Source: Mycobacterium szulgai (GTDB lineage: Bacteria; Actinomycetota; Actinomycetes; Mycobacteriales; Mycobacteriaceae). From it: a stretch of DNA of 64,000 nt. The notes under the pieces were generated by a model, which saw nothing but the letters and a program-made list of their open reading frames with translations, was not told the DNA's origin and searched no databases. Position 1 is the stretch's first letter. The number at the start of each line of letters is the position of its first letter. This document shows positions 1-8,462 of this stretch, in pieces. The DNA lies in assembly GCF_002116635.1 (NCBI RefSeq), contig NZ_LQPW01000019.1, positions 231,677 through 295,676 of the forward strand. Direction: 5' to 3'. The position numbers and the translations under genes were made by a program.

Positions 1-705
1 ACCGACGACGGAAGGGTCTAACTGCACCCACCCAGCAGCTCGCCCAGGATCACGCTTACTCTCGGTTCGCGGCGACCCGTAATCTTGAGTGTTTTCCTGC
101 GGAAGAATCGCACTCCAGTAAGCTCGGTCTTCGAGATAGTTGTCGGAGGCCTCGTATTCCAATTCCCAACTAATCAGTTCTTGCAACGAGCCGAAATGTG
201 CGGCTGGAACCGGCGCATGTGCAACGAGGGCGGAATAGACTGACGCCACCCGATTGGCGATAAGCAGCACACCGTACCCATCGCTCACGATATGGTGAAC
301 GCAAATAGCCAAGTAGAATTCGTCCGGCTGCGTCCGAAACACTGCGAACTTGAATAGCGGGCCAGTGAAGGGCATTGGCGTGCGCTGGAAGGATAATGCT
401 AAACGATAGACCTCTGGCGCGGCGTTTCGTTCTGACGAGAAATCATAACGGGGGATCTCAATATCGAACTGATCCACGACTTTTTGGCAAATTACGCCAT
501 CTCTATCGAGAATGGTGGCCCTAAGTGGTTCGGCCTCGCAAATTACATGTTGGATCGCCTGCTCAAGTAAATCGGGCTCTATCGCGCCTGCGATGACAAC
601 GAGTATTTGATCCTGCCATTCCGAATCCAGGGAATGTAGGTTCTGCGACAACCAGATGTCGAGCTGCCCCCTCGTGAGGGGTAGAAATTCCTCGTGAAGG
701 TCCAT
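1..705 (-). CDS. NRPS condensation domain, N-terminal part (runs off left edge)
   Basis: The reading frame opens at an ATG (complement of 703-705) and stays open for 235 codons to the window edge. It carries the condensation-domain signature HHIVSDG at residues about 137-143, where the second His is the catalytic base for peptide-bond formation between carrier-bound aminoacyl groups. The N-terminus (LTRGQLDIWLSQ) is the usual start of a C domain, so the protein begins with condensation, which fits a chain-extending module or a free-standing C-domain or acyltransferase-like protein. The remainder, including any adenylation and carrier domains, lies outside the window. A drug exporter is transcribed divergently about 240 bp away and may export the product; that link is inference. 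The product cannot be predicted. Confidence 0.85.
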   Translation of the reverse strand, partial: MDLHEEFLPLTRGQLDIWLSQNLHSLDSEWQDQILVVIAGAIEPDLLEQAIQHVICEAEPLRATILDRDGVICQKVVDQFDIEIPRYDFSSERNAAPEVYRLALSFQRTPMPFTGPLFKFAVFRTQPDEFYLAICVHHIVSDGYGVLLIANRVASVYSALVAHAPVPAAHFGSLQELISWELEYEASDNYLEDRAYWSAILPQENTQDYGSPRTESKRDPGRAAGWVQLDPSVVG

Positions 706-941
706 TCACCGCTCCTGCCGAGAAGGCTAGGCATCGTCATCGAATGTGTTGGTGCTCAACAGATTTCCTGGTTCGCTAGCAGAGATTAGGCAACCGTTGA
801 AAAACCTAGCACAGCCAGCGACGACCGACGGCTCAAAGCGCGCGCAATCATGCCTGGGCACGAGCATCAACATCGAAATGGATGCGGTGTGCGATGCTCT
901 CGGTGTCGTTGAATGCGTCGCACGCCAGAGCCTAGAGATTG

Positions 942-2537
942 ATGGCCATGGAATACACCGGCACAGATAAGCGAGATCCCGGCAAGCTCGATGCCCGGCT
1001 GCTCCGAATAGCCGCCGTGTGTGTCTTGGGCTCGATGATGGCCACTCTGGACATGACGGTCGTCACCGTCGCGCAACGCACCTTCATAACCACCTTCGAC
1101 TCGACTCAGGCCGTCGTGGCATGGACGATAACCGGCTACCGGCTTGCGCTGGCCGCGGTGATCCCACTGGCCGGATGGGCGGCCGACCGGTTCGGCACCA
1201 AACGGCTGTTCATCGCATCAGTTCTGGTGTTCACACTTGGCTCGCTGCTGTGCACGACGGCGCCAAACATCAGTCTGCTCATAGCCTTTCGAGTAGCGCA
1301 GGGCCTTGGTGGCGGCATGCTAGTGCCGCTGATCCTCACCATCATGACCCGCGAGGCAGGTCCAAAGAGGATGGGCCGCGTGATGGCGGTGCTGGGCATC
1401 CCGGTGCTGCTGAGTCCGGTCTTCGGTCCGGTCCTGGGCGGCTGGCTTATCGACGCTTACGGCTGGCAGTGGATCTTCTGGATCAACCTACCGGTGGGTG
1501 TGATTGCGCTAGTCCTGGCCGCGATCGTTTTCCCGCAAGACAGCCCGGCGCCATCAGAAACCTTCGACTTCATCGGCATGCTGCTGCTGTCACCCGGCTT
1601 GGCGACGTTCTTGTACGGCGTATCGGTGATTCCGAGTTGCACGGTAACCGATGGTCGGGTGTGGATACCGGTGACCATCGGATCGGTCTTGATCATCGGG
1701 TTCGTCTTGCACGCCCTCTTTCGAACGGATCATCCGCTGATCGATCTGCGGTTGTTCACCAACCACGTGGTCGCGCTGGCCAACGCGGCGATGTTTCTGC
1801 TCGCGACGTCCTTTTTCGGCGCTGGGCTACTCTTCCCCAGCTACTTTCAGGAGTTGCTGCACCAGACGCCACTGCAGGCAGGGATGAGCATGGTCCCGCG
1901 CGGACTCGGCGCCATGGTCACGATGCCGTTCGCGGGCTTGCTGATGGACAAACGAGGACCGGGCAAGATCCTGCTGGTTGGCGTTGCATTGATCGCCGCG
2001 GGCATGGGCGTGTTCGCTTGCGGCGTTGCCCGACAGGCGGATTACTTCCCGACCCTGGTAGCCGGGTTGACGATCATGGGACTGGGCATGGGCTGCACAA
2101 TGATGCCGCTGTCCGCAGTGGCGGTGCAGACCCTGGCCCCCCGCCAAATCGCCCGCGGTTCGACGTTGATCAACGTCAATCAGCACGTGGCCACCTCGGT
2201 TGGGACCGCGCTGCTATCGGTGATTTTGACCAGTCAGTTCAATCGCAGCGCCACCATCACCGCCGCACACAAGATCGCTGTACTGCACGAACACTCGGCT
2301 CGGCGCGGGGTATCGCCAGATCCGGCTGCGCTGCCGCAACAGGCTTCGACCGCCGATTTCCAGCGCAACCTGTTGCACGATCTTTCGCACAGCTACACCG
2401 TGGTGTTCGTGGTCGCGGCCGTCCTGGTGACCTCGACATTCATTCCAGTGGCATTGCTGCGAAAGAAAACGGTCATGAATGCACGGCTCATGGGTGCAGG
2501 CTCCACTGACCGTAATCCTGGGCAAGGACGTCGTTGA
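942..2537 (+). CDS. MFS drug exporter, DHA2 (EmrB/QacA-like, 14 TM)
   Basis: A protein of about 531 residues with many hydrophobic segments, consistent with 14 transmembrane helices of the DHA2 branch of drug:H+ antiporters. Family marks are the LDMTVVTVA segment in helix 1 (about residue 36), the loop 2-3 motif GWAADRFGTKR, and RVAQGLGGGMLVPL in helix 4. It should extrude amphipathic compounds using the proton gradient. Start choice is uncertain: TTG 939, ATG 942 and ATG 948 are in frame and none has a strong ribosome-binding site. The 3' end overlaps the convergent DUF1906 gene by 50 bp. The divergent NRPS-type gene upstream suggests a secondary-metabolite export role, but substrate is unknown. 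Confidence 0.88.
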   Translation: MAMEYTGTDKRDPGKLDARLLRIAAVCVLGSMMATLDMTVVTVAQRTFITTFDSTQAVVAWTITGYRLALAAVIPLAGWAADRFGTKRLFIASVLVFTLGSLLCTTAPNISLLIAFRVAQGLGGGMLVPLILTIMTREAGPKRMGRVMAVLGIPVLLSPVFGPVLGGWLIDAYGWQWIFWINLPVGVIALVLAAIVFPQDSPAPSETFDFIGMLLLSPGLATFLYGVSVIPSCTVTDGRVWIPVTIGSVLIIGFVLHALFRTDHPLIDLRLFTNHVVALANAAMFLLATSFFGAGLLFPSYFQELLHQTPLQAGMSMVPRGLGAMVTMPFAGLLMDKRGPGKILLVGVALIAAGMGVFACGVARQADYFPTLVAGLTIMGLGMGCTMMPLSAVAVQTLAPRQIARGSTLINVNQHVATSVGTALLSVILTSQFNRSATITAAHKIAVLHEHSARRGVSPDPAALPQQASTADFQRNLLHDLSHSYTVVFVVAAVLVTSTFIPVALLRKKTVMNARLMGAGSTDRNPGQGRR

Positions 2538-3300
2538 CGTCGACTTCGTGTCCACCGACTTTTGGCCCTGGATTCGACGCGGTGCTCACCACGCGTTGGT
2601 AGAGGACTGCGGCGGGGTCGACCCGACCGTGCGACCAGGCCTTGGTCTGCCAGGCCCAGCGGTGGCCGGGGGTGCGCGAACTTCCGATAACGCCGTCGGC
2701 GGCCGCCCACTGGCACACATCGATACCGCCGTACACGCCGGTGCGCTGCACCCCTAACACCGAGTTGATTCCGCGAAACCACTTCAGCGCCAGAGTGTTC
2801 CAGGTGTCGTGGCTTATGTCCTCGTCGATCGTAAAGAAGATTGGGGCACTTTGACCGCCGCCCGCCGCGGTATGCAGCTTCCAGGCGGTGCGAGCGTCGG
2901 CGACGCCGCCGTCGAACCCGCGCTTGAAGTCCGATGATGCCGTCCCGCCTGGCTTGCCGTATTGGTAGTTGCTGACGATCATCAGCCCTGCTGCTTTGAG
3001 TTGCTCGGCGTAGGGCCGGGTGATCGGTTTGGCGCCAAAGGACGAACCGGGCCGCGACAGTGAGACGTAGTTGATGACGCCGGTATAGCCAGCGGCTCGA
3101 ATGTGTTCTGCTGGAATCTGGCTCTGGGCAAAGTCGATCAGTTTGGGAGTCGCAGCAGCCGCCGCTGGGGCGGCGACAGATGCCATGGCCGATGCCGTAG
3201 CCAACGCTGGCATTGCGGACATCGCGATGGTGCAACGCAATACGTCACGCCGGGAAATTGGGCGCGGGCGCCGGAGGTGTCGACACACCGACATGTCCAT
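2488..3300 (-). CDS. Tat-exported DUF1906 (Rv2525c-like glycoside-hydrolase-fold) protein
   Basis: 270 residues. The N-terminus holds a twin-arginine signal (SRRDVLR at about residues 17-23, then a hydrophobic stretch ending in an Ala-rich AAPAAAAA cleavage region), so the folded protein is exported by Tat. The mature part starts KLIDFAQSQIP and matches the DUF1906 family, whose fold resembles glycoside hydrolase TIM barrels (M. tuberculosis Rv2525c is the known relative). FFTIDEDI (about residue 152) supplies the acidic residues expected at the barrel end. The likely role is cell-wall glycan binding or remodelling, but no enzymatic activity is proven for the family. It is convergent with the MFS gene. 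Confidence 0.85.
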   Translation of the reverse strand: MDMSVCRHLRRPRPISRRDVLRCTIAMSAMPALATASAMASVAAPAAAAATPKLIDFAQSQIPAEHIRAAGYTGVINYVSLSRPGSSFGAKPITRPYAEQLKAAGLMIVSNYQYGKPGGTASSDFKRGFDGGVADARTAWKLHTAAGGGQSAPIFFTIDEDISHDTWNTLALKWFRGINSVLGVQRTGVYGGIDVCQWAAADGVIGSSRTPGHRWAWQTKAWSHGRVDPAAVLYQRVVSTASNPGPKVGGHEVDVNDVLAQDYGQWSLHP

Positions 3301-3426
3301 CGCGTGATGTTAACAATGTGACTGCTGTGAAAAGACGGTGTGTTTGAGCTGATATCAATTCGCGTCCGTGTCGTTCTCCGGAGCGAGTCGGTGGTTAAGG
3401 GAGTCGGATCTGGGTCGCCGCTTTGC

Positions 3427-3951
3427 CTAGGCGGTGTTCGGGTCGGCCAGATCCACGTCTGGTGCCAGATCGCTGACCCGCACCGCGGTGAACGGCGTAA
3501 CGACCGGGCCACACGGCGCCTCCAAACCAGTGCTGGCGCCTACGAATGTTCCATCCGCCCGGGCTTGAAAGGACAGTGTTTCGCTGCCCTGGTTGATGGC
3601 GTTGTTGCAGGTATACATTCGCCATCTGGTGCCTGCCCATTGGCCTTTGTCTTCGCGGAAGACGATGGTGCGTTCGTAAGGTGGTTGCAGCCACTTCGCC
3701 CCGATCGACGTGTCCGCCGCCGTCGCCACACACCCCGAGGGCGGGCACGCGGAGCGAATCGCAATCACGGTCGACGAGGGCGTAACCGGGTGAGGCTTGC
3801 CGTCCAACGTCTGTTTACTGCCGTCGAAGTCGAACCGATACATGCCGTCAGCCAACGCGGCTGCTGCCGCGGTTCCGGGTGCGACAAAGGCGATTGCTGA
3901 GTCCACCGCGGCCAGGACCAAGGCGACGAGAAGTACGCGGAGAATTTTCAT
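3427..3951 (-). CDS. Secreted protein of unknown function
   Basis: 174 residues. A Sec signal peptide is evident (MKILRVLLVALVLAAVDSAI followed by AFVAPGTAAAAA). The mature part is about 140 residues with four cysteines (two in SACPPSGC, one each in YTCNN and EAPCGP), probably forming two disulfides, plus regularly spaced tryptophans (AKWLQPPYER, GQWAGTRWRMY). I recognise this layout from mycobacterial secreted hypothetical proteins but not a function. It lies alone between the DUF1906 gene and the divergent rtcB gene. Confidence 0.75.
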   Translation of the reverse strand: MKILRVLLVALVLAAVDSAIAFVAPGTAAAAALADGMYRFDFDGSKQTLDGKPHPVTPSSTVIAIRSACPPSGCVATAADTSIGAKWLQPPYERTIVFREDKGQWAGTRWRMYTCNNAINQGSETLSFQARADGTFVGASTGLEAPCGPVVTPFTAVRVSDLAPDVDLADPNTA

Positions 3952-4133
3952 GTGTCAGCCTCCTGCCGGCTGCCGGGGCGCATCCATGGCGCCCATCGAA
4001 CAATCATCACAGAGGAAGCGTCGAAGCAGGCTGTTCCCGCAAAATTCCTGAGCGGGGAGGTGCGGCCCACGAATATCACCTCCCCGCCGATATTGACTTG
4101 CGCCGTATCGCGCGATGGCGTAAACCCGTTGCC

Positions 4134-5321
4134 GTGACCGCCCACCAAGTCGACGGCTACAAGCTGCTGAACTTCGCCAGCCACGTCGACCCCAACACCA
4201 TCGAACAGGCAAAGCAAACGGCCGCAATGCCTTTCGTGTACCCACATGTAGCACTCATGCCAGATGCGCACAGCGGCAGAGGATCTGCCGTCGGCACCGT
4301 GATACCTACGGATGGCGCGGTGATCCCCGCAGCCGTCGGCGTGGACATAGGTTGCGGGATGGTGGCCGCACGCACCCGGTTCACCGCCGAGGACCTTGTC
4401 GACAAGAGTCTTGCCGATCTCCGTGAATCACTCGAGTCGGCGATACCGTTGTCACCAGGCAATTACAACAAGTCCACCACCAGGTTCGCCTTCACCAAGC
4501 ACCGGATCGACACGCTCTACGATCTGGCGCGCTCGCAGCACATCGACCTGTCGCACTCGCCGAAGTGGCCCGAGCAACTCGGATCCCTCGGTGGCGGAAA
4601 CCATTTCATCGAGCTATGTCTCGACGAACAAGACCGGGTCTGGATGTTCCTGCACTCCGGTTCCCGTGGCGTCGGCAACAAGATCGCCCAACGCCACATC
4701 AAGACCGCGCAGCAACTCTGCAAGCGATCTCATATCTCGCTGCCGAACCAGGACCTGGCCTATCTATCGCAAGGCACACCCGAATTCGATTCTTATCTAA
4801 GGGAATTGAACTGGGCGCAAAAGTTCGCCTACGAGAACCGCAACGAGATGATGGATCGTTTCCGGCAAGCCTTTGCGCACTGGATGGGGGTCGAGTCGCA
4901 GCGCGTCGAAGTCGAGAGAACGAATTGCCACCACAATTACACCCAGCTGGAGCGCCACGGCGGACGCGATGTCTGGCTGACCCGCAAGGGGGCCGTCGAC
5001 GCGCACGATGGTGTTAAAGCGATCATCCCCGGCTCAATGGGAACCCGCTCCTACATCGTGCGCGGTAAAGGCAATTCGGCCGGCTTGTGCTCGGCGCCGC
5101 ACGGCGCCGGCCGGCGCTTCTCCCGCACCGAAGCACGGCGCCGGTTCACCGCCGATGACCTGGCGGCCCGAATGCACGGCATCGAGTACCGGCACGGCGA
5201 TCAGTGGGTAGACGAAATCCCCGACGCCTACAAGGACATCGACGTCGTCATGGCCGATGCCGCCGATCTCGTCGAAGTCGAACACGAACTGCGCCAGGTG
5301 CTCAATGTGAAAGGCACGTGA
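4134..5321 (+). CDS. rtcB: RtcB-family RNA ligase
   Basis: 395 residues from the GTG chosen here. The family joins RNA 2',3'-cyclic phosphate or 3'-phosphate ends to 5'-OH ends using GTP and Mn2+. Visible hallmarks: VGVDIGCGM (metal-binding Asp and Cys), GSLGGGNHFIEL, HSGSRG, NCHHNY, GSMGT and SAPHGAGR, whose His is the guanylated nucleophile. The frame stays open upstream to 3879 without a good start and overlaps the divergent secreted-protein gene, so the start was set by alignment to the usual N-terminus (KLLNFASHVDPNT close to the beginning). TTG 4098 is an alternative. No archease or RtcA gene is adjacent. A role in tRNA/rRNA repair after toxin cleavage is inference. Confidence 0.85.
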   Translation: MTAHQVDGYKLLNFASHVDPNTIEQAKQTAAMPFVYPHVALMPDAHSGRGSAVGTVIPTDGAVIPAAVGVDIGCGMVAARTRFTAEDLVDKSLADLRESLESAIPLSPGNYNKSTTRFAFTKHRIDTLYDLARSQHIDLSHSPKWPEQLGSLGGGNHFIELCLDEQDRVWMFLHSGSRGVGNKIAQRHIKTAQQLCKRSHISLPNQDLAYLSQGTPEFDSYLRELNWAQKFAYENRNEMMDRFRQAFAHWMGVESQRVEVERTNCHHNYTQLERHGGRDVWLTRKGAVDAHDGVKAIIPGSMGTRSYIVRGKGNSAGLCSAPHGAGRRFSRTEARRRFTADDLAARMHGIEYRHGDQWVDEIPDAYKDIDVVMADAADLVEVEHELRQVLNVKGT

Positions 5322-6080
5322 TCAAGCGAGCGATTCCCAGAACCGGGTCAGCGCCGCCGCACCGCGAGCCGGGTCCTGCACCATCCACCAGTGCCCCAGT
5401 CCGTCAAGCACTTCCGTGTGTGCGCCGGCTCGTTCGGCCGCGCGGCGACGGATCGTCTCGGAACCGACGAAGATGTCCTCGGTGGCCAACAGCGATAGGC
5501 CGGGCCGCACCGCCGCGCTCTCCAGCGTCCGGCCGGCTTCGGCGATCGCCGGTTGCCGCGCCGAACGGTAGAGCGCCAGGATGGCCCGGCCCATATCCGG
5601 GCCTTGCGCGGCGGCCAGTGACGCTGCGATGTCGTTGGGTATGCCGAACCCGGCCATCTGGGCGGTCCGGTCCTCGAGCGTCCCGCCCAGCATGGTCTCG
5701 ATGAGCTGTTCGCCGTCCCCGGGCGTCTGCCAGACCTGGGCCAGGTCGTGCCAGACGTAGTCGGGGTCGAAGACGCCCAGGATGTCGCTGGCCCAGCTGC
5801 GCACCAGTTCGGGCCGATGCATCACCAGATTCACTACGTGACCGCCGCCCCAGTCATGACCGACGAGGTCGACCGGTTCCCCAGTGGATTCCAGCTCGCG
5901 CTCCAGCCAGTCGCGGTAGGCAAGGAAAGTCGCCGGGAAGTCGTCGGGCAGCGGCGCACCGAAACCCGGCGGCGAAAGACACACCACGTCTTCGCGGCCC
6001 AGGGCGCTGAGCAGCGGGCCCCAGATCGCGTCGGTTTCGGGATTGCCATGGACCAAAACGACCGTCACTGTGTCCTCCAA
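5322..6080 (-). CDS. Alpha/beta hydrolase with Asp nucleophile (dehalogenase/epoxide hydrolase-like)
   Basis: 252 residues with the alpha/beta-hydrolase fold. The oxyanion segment HGNPE is at residues 11-15. The nucleophile elbow is GHDWGGG with Asp76 in place of Ser, as in haloalkane dehalogenases and epoxide hydrolases. The catalytic His is in GLGHWWMVQDP near the C-terminus. Asp as nucleophile implies attack on an epoxide or carbon-halogen bond rather than an ester. The stop codon lies directly next to the end of the convergent rtcB gene. The 5' end is head to head with the CitE-like gene, so the two probably share a promoter region. Confidence 0.8.
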   Translation of the reverse strand: MEDTVTVVLVHGNPETDAIWGPLLSALGREDVVCLSPPGFGAPLPDDFPATFLAYRDWLERELESTGEPVDLVGHDWGGGHVVNLVMHRPELVRSWASDILGVFDPDYVWHDLAQVWQTPGDGEQLIETMLGGTLEDRTAQMAGFGIPNDIAASLAAAQGPDMGRAILALYRSARQPAIAEAGRTLESAAVRPGLSLLATEDIFVGSETIRRRAAERAGAHTEVLDGLGHWWMVQDPARGAAALTRFWESLA

Positions 6081-6112
6081 TGTGCGCCGATGCGTGCTTT
6101 ACGCTAGCTGGT

Positions 6113-6991
6113 GTGCGTCCGCGCCGATCGGCCCTCTACCTGCCCGGCAACAACGCCCGGGCAATGCGGAAGGGCCAAACACTGCCGGCTGACGTGTTGA
6201 TCTTCGATCTCGAGGATGCCGTCGGCCCCGATGCGAAGGTCGACGCACGGCGCGCGGTATGCGAGGCGGTCTCGTCCGGCAGCTACCGGCCGCGCGAAAT
6301 CGTGGTACGCATCAACGGCTTTGGCACCGACTGGCACGACGACGACCTGGCCGCCGTGGCTGAATCGCCCGCTGACGGAGTCCTGGTGCCGAAAGTCGGT
6401 ACCGGGCAACAGGTCCGGGATCTGGTCGCCGGCCTGCAGCGGCTGGGTGCATCGGATTCGTTGCAGCTGTGGGTGATGGTCGAAACACCCGGGGCATTCT
6501 TGCGGACCGAGGAGATCGCCTCGGCCAGCGATCGCCTGGCCGTGCTGGTTGTCGGCACCAACGACCTGGTCAACGAGCTGCACGGACTTCATGTCCCCGC
6601 ACGCGCGCCGGTCGTGCCCGCGTTGGCGCTGGCTGTCCTGGGCGCCCGGGCTGCCGGCAAGGTGGTGCTGGACGGTGTATTCAACGCCATCAATGACGAT
6701 GCGGGGTTCACCGCCGAGGCGCGCCAAGGCCGCGAGATGGGTTTTGACGGCAAGACTTTGATCCATCCGTCTCAGATTGTTCCGGCCAATGAGGTGTTCG
6801 GTCCGTCGGAGAAAGAGGTGGCCGATGCCGGCAAAATCGTGTCGGCCTACGAGCGGGCCCAGGCCGCCGGGGAAAGTGTCATAACGATCGACGGCCGCAT
6901 GATCGAGAGCCTGCATGTACGTGAGGCGCAGCGCATTCTTGGCTTGGCGCAGCGCATCTCCGAACTGGAATCGCAAAGCGGGTCACTGTGA
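6113..6991 (+). CDS. CitE-like HpcH/HpaI aldolase-family lyase (Rv3075c-like)
   Basis: About 292 residues from GTG 6113, giving VRPRRSALYLPGNN, the usual start of CitE-like proteins. An ATG at 6080 would extend into the divergent hydrolase. TIM-barrel features: FDLEDAV (Mg2+/CoA region), the catalytic Arg in VVRINGFGTDW, the metal-binding Glu in VMVETPGA, and DGKTLIHPSQI near the C-terminus. Stand-alone CitE-like enzymes cleave or hydrolyse acyl-CoAs such as malyl-CoA or citramalyl-CoA. No citrate lyase alpha or gamma subunit is nearby, so true citrate lyase activity is unlikely. Substrate not determined. Confidence 0.85.
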   Translation: MRPRRSALYLPGNNARAMRKGQTLPADVLIFDLEDAVGPDAKVDARRAVCEAVSSGSYRPREIVVRINGFGTDWHDDDLAAVAESPADGVLVPKVGTGQQVRDLVAGLQRLGASDSLQLWVMVETPGAFLRTEEIASASDRLAVLVVGTNDLVNELHGLHVPARAPVVPALALAVLGARAAGKVVLDGVFNAINDDAGFTAEARQGREMGFDGKTLIHPSQIVPANEVFGPSEKEVADAGKIVSAYERAQAAGESVITIDGRMIESLHVREAQRILGLAQRISELESQSGSL

Positions 6992-7024
6992 GGCTGTCAG
7001 CCCCGTTTCGTCAACTTGGTGGTG

Positions 7025-7437
7025 TCAATGGGAGAACACCGCTAATCCGCCGGGTTCGTGGTCAAGCACCTGGCGGTTGACGATCATCGTGTACGCGAAG
7101 TACACGGCGCCCACCCCGAGCAGGCCGGCCACGATCGTTATTGGCACGAATGCTGTTGCGGGCGAGACCAAGATGACGATCGCGCAGATCGACCACACCA
7201 GTGCGGCGATCGAGATGGGCGGCTCGAACCGTCCGATGTCAAAGGCGCCTTCCTGACGGTCTAGCGCGACATCGCAAAGATCATCCTCGAGCAACCGGTC
7301 AGGGTCACCATGCCGCCGCCGAAGAAGGCAATCGCTATGGCCACGAGGAAGATTCGTTCGGTGACAGTCGATTCGATACGCCGCCGCAGCGCGAGCCACG
7401 CAATGAGACCGTGATGTTTCAAATCATATGTCAATGA
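7025..7437 (-). pseudogene. Decayed amino-acid permease (APC family) remnant
   Basis: Two pieces of one APC-superfamily permease are visible in different frames. Going 5' to 3' on the minus strand, roughly 7437-7261 encodes a membrane segment ending GCSRMIFAMSR followed at once by a TAG (7261-7263). The next frame then continues through 7025 with FDIGRFEPPI and two hydrophobic helices ending GGLAVFSH, the normal permease C-terminus. The loop expected between the two pieces is missing and there is no N-terminal two-thirds of the protein. This is therefore an internally deleted, frameshifted remnant, not a small gene. It lies between the CitE-like gene and the TetR gene. Confidence 0.75.
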
Positions 7438-7459
7438 CTGTGATGAGTAGCCCTAAGTA

Positions 7460-8020
7460 TCAGGGGTGGAGTGGCACCTCGGCGGTAAGCCTGCGGATGG
7501 CGTCGGTCAGCGCATCGATGCCCAGCGGGGTTCCGGTGATGAGCGCGCGCAGCGTGGCGCCGTCGAGCAGCGCGGTGACGGCCTCGGCGGCTCGCCGGCC
7601 GATGCGCGGCTCCAGCAGGGTGACCAGACCGTCCGGCCACAACCGGGCCAGCCCCTGCAATTCCGGTCGATGGGTCGCCGCGAGATAGAGCTCATTGAGC
7701 GTGCGGTGCCGGTCGGGGTCGGCCAGATACTCGGTGACGAGGCGGGCCAGGGTGGCGGGCAGGTCCTCGTTCTCGTCGAGCCGGCGGCGCCATTCCTCGA
7801 GGTCCTCGGCTGACGAGGTCGCGGCGTGCGCGAGCGCGGCTTCGCGCAGCGCGCCGAGGTCGCTGAAGTAGTAGGTCGTGGACCCGACTGGCACCTCGGC
7901 CTCGGCCGCTACCCGGCGGTGGGTCAGCGCGCCAAGGCCCTGGCGCGCGATCACCCGCCCCGCCGCCTCGACAATCGCCTGGCGGCGACCGGCGGGATCA
8001 CGCGGGCGACGGTCGGACAT
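7460..8020 (-). CDS. TetR-family repressor of the mmr locus (Rv3066-like)
   Basis: 186 residues from the ATG at 8020. The open frame continues upstream through mmr in another frame and is not coding there. The N-terminal helix-turn-helix is clear (AAGRVIARQGLGALTHRRVAAEAEV, then the TetR TTYYFSDLGALREAAL segment). The C-terminal ligand-binding domain is helical. The gene starts 5 bp after mmr ends on the same strand, so the two form an operon. In M. tuberculosis the same arrangement encodes a repressor that controls mmr in response to drugs. The 30-bp palindrome upstream of mmr is the likely operator. Confidence 0.88.
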   Translation of the reverse strand: MSDRRPRDPAGRRQAIVEAAGRVIARQGLGALTHRRVAAEAEVPVGSTTYYFSDLGALREAALAHAATSSAEDLEEWRRRLDENEDLPATLARLVTEYLADPDRHRTLNELYLAATHRPELQGLARLWPDGLVTLLEPRIGRRAAEAVTALLDGATLRALITGTPLGIDALTDAIRRLTAEVPLHP

Positions 8021-8025
8021 CGCGG

Positions 8026-8349
8026 TCAATGCGCCCCGGTCAGGTTCAGAGTCACCACGCCGCCGATGATCAGCCCTACCCCGACGATTTTTGATAGCGA
8101 GAGCGTTGACCCGAGAAACAGCACGGCGATGAGCACGATGGCGGCGGTACCGATCGCCGACCACAGCGCATAGGCGACATCGGTCTGCATCCCGCGCGAT
8201 ATCGAGGCCGCCAGCAGTGCGAAAGCGATTCCGTAGCCGCCCAGGCAGACCACGGTCGGCCAAAGCCGGCTGAAGCCTTCGGTGCTCTTGAGCAAGCTGG
8301 TCGCCACCACCTCGGCGAATATCGCGCAGAGAAGAAATAGATAAGCCAA
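8026..8349 (-). CDS. mmr: Mmr/EmrE-type small multidrug resistance pump
   Basis: 107 residues, four transmembrane helices. It exports quaternary ammonium and dye-like cations in exchange for protons, acting as a dimer in the plasma membrane. The essential membrane Glu is in LLCAIFAEVVATSLL (about residue 13), and WSAIGTA and the GVGLIIGGVVTLNL helix are typical of the family. Start: an AAGGAGG lies 5-6 bp before TTG 8349, and that start gives the same 107-residue length as the M. tuberculosis protein; GTG 8352 would be too close to the Shine-Dalgarno. Cotranscribed with the downstream tetR. Confidence 0.92.
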   Translation of the reverse strand: MAYLFLLCAIFAEVVATSLLKSTEGFSRLWPTVVCLGGYGIAFALLAASISRGMQTDVAYALWSAIGTAAIVLIAVLFLGSTLSLSKIVGVGLIIGGVVTLNLTGAH

Positions 8350-8361
8350 CACCGCCTCCTT

Positions 8362-8391
8362 GTGTACGAATGTACATGTACAAACGTACAC
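8362..8391. promoter_or_regulatory. 30-bp palindromic operator between mmr and MFS gene
   Basis: Arms GTGTACG and CGTACAC flank a central TGTACATGTACA, giving a palindrome with mismatches only at the two AA/AA positions. It sits 13 bp upstream of mmr and 72 bp upstream of the divergent MFS gene. It is a strong candidate for binding the mmr-linked TetR as a dimer of dimers and could control both directions. Confidence 0.75.
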
Positions 8392-8462
8392 TAAAAATAT
8401 CGTCCCGTGAACCGCCCGGTAGGCGACAATGGCCACACCCGTGGCTACGCGAGGAGGCGACC

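Noticed and set aside
1019..2509. Long plus-strand frame of 496 codons inside the first MFS gene
   Set aside because: It is out of frame with the real transporter, is rich in Arg/Gly/His and shows no domain; a high-GC shadow frame.
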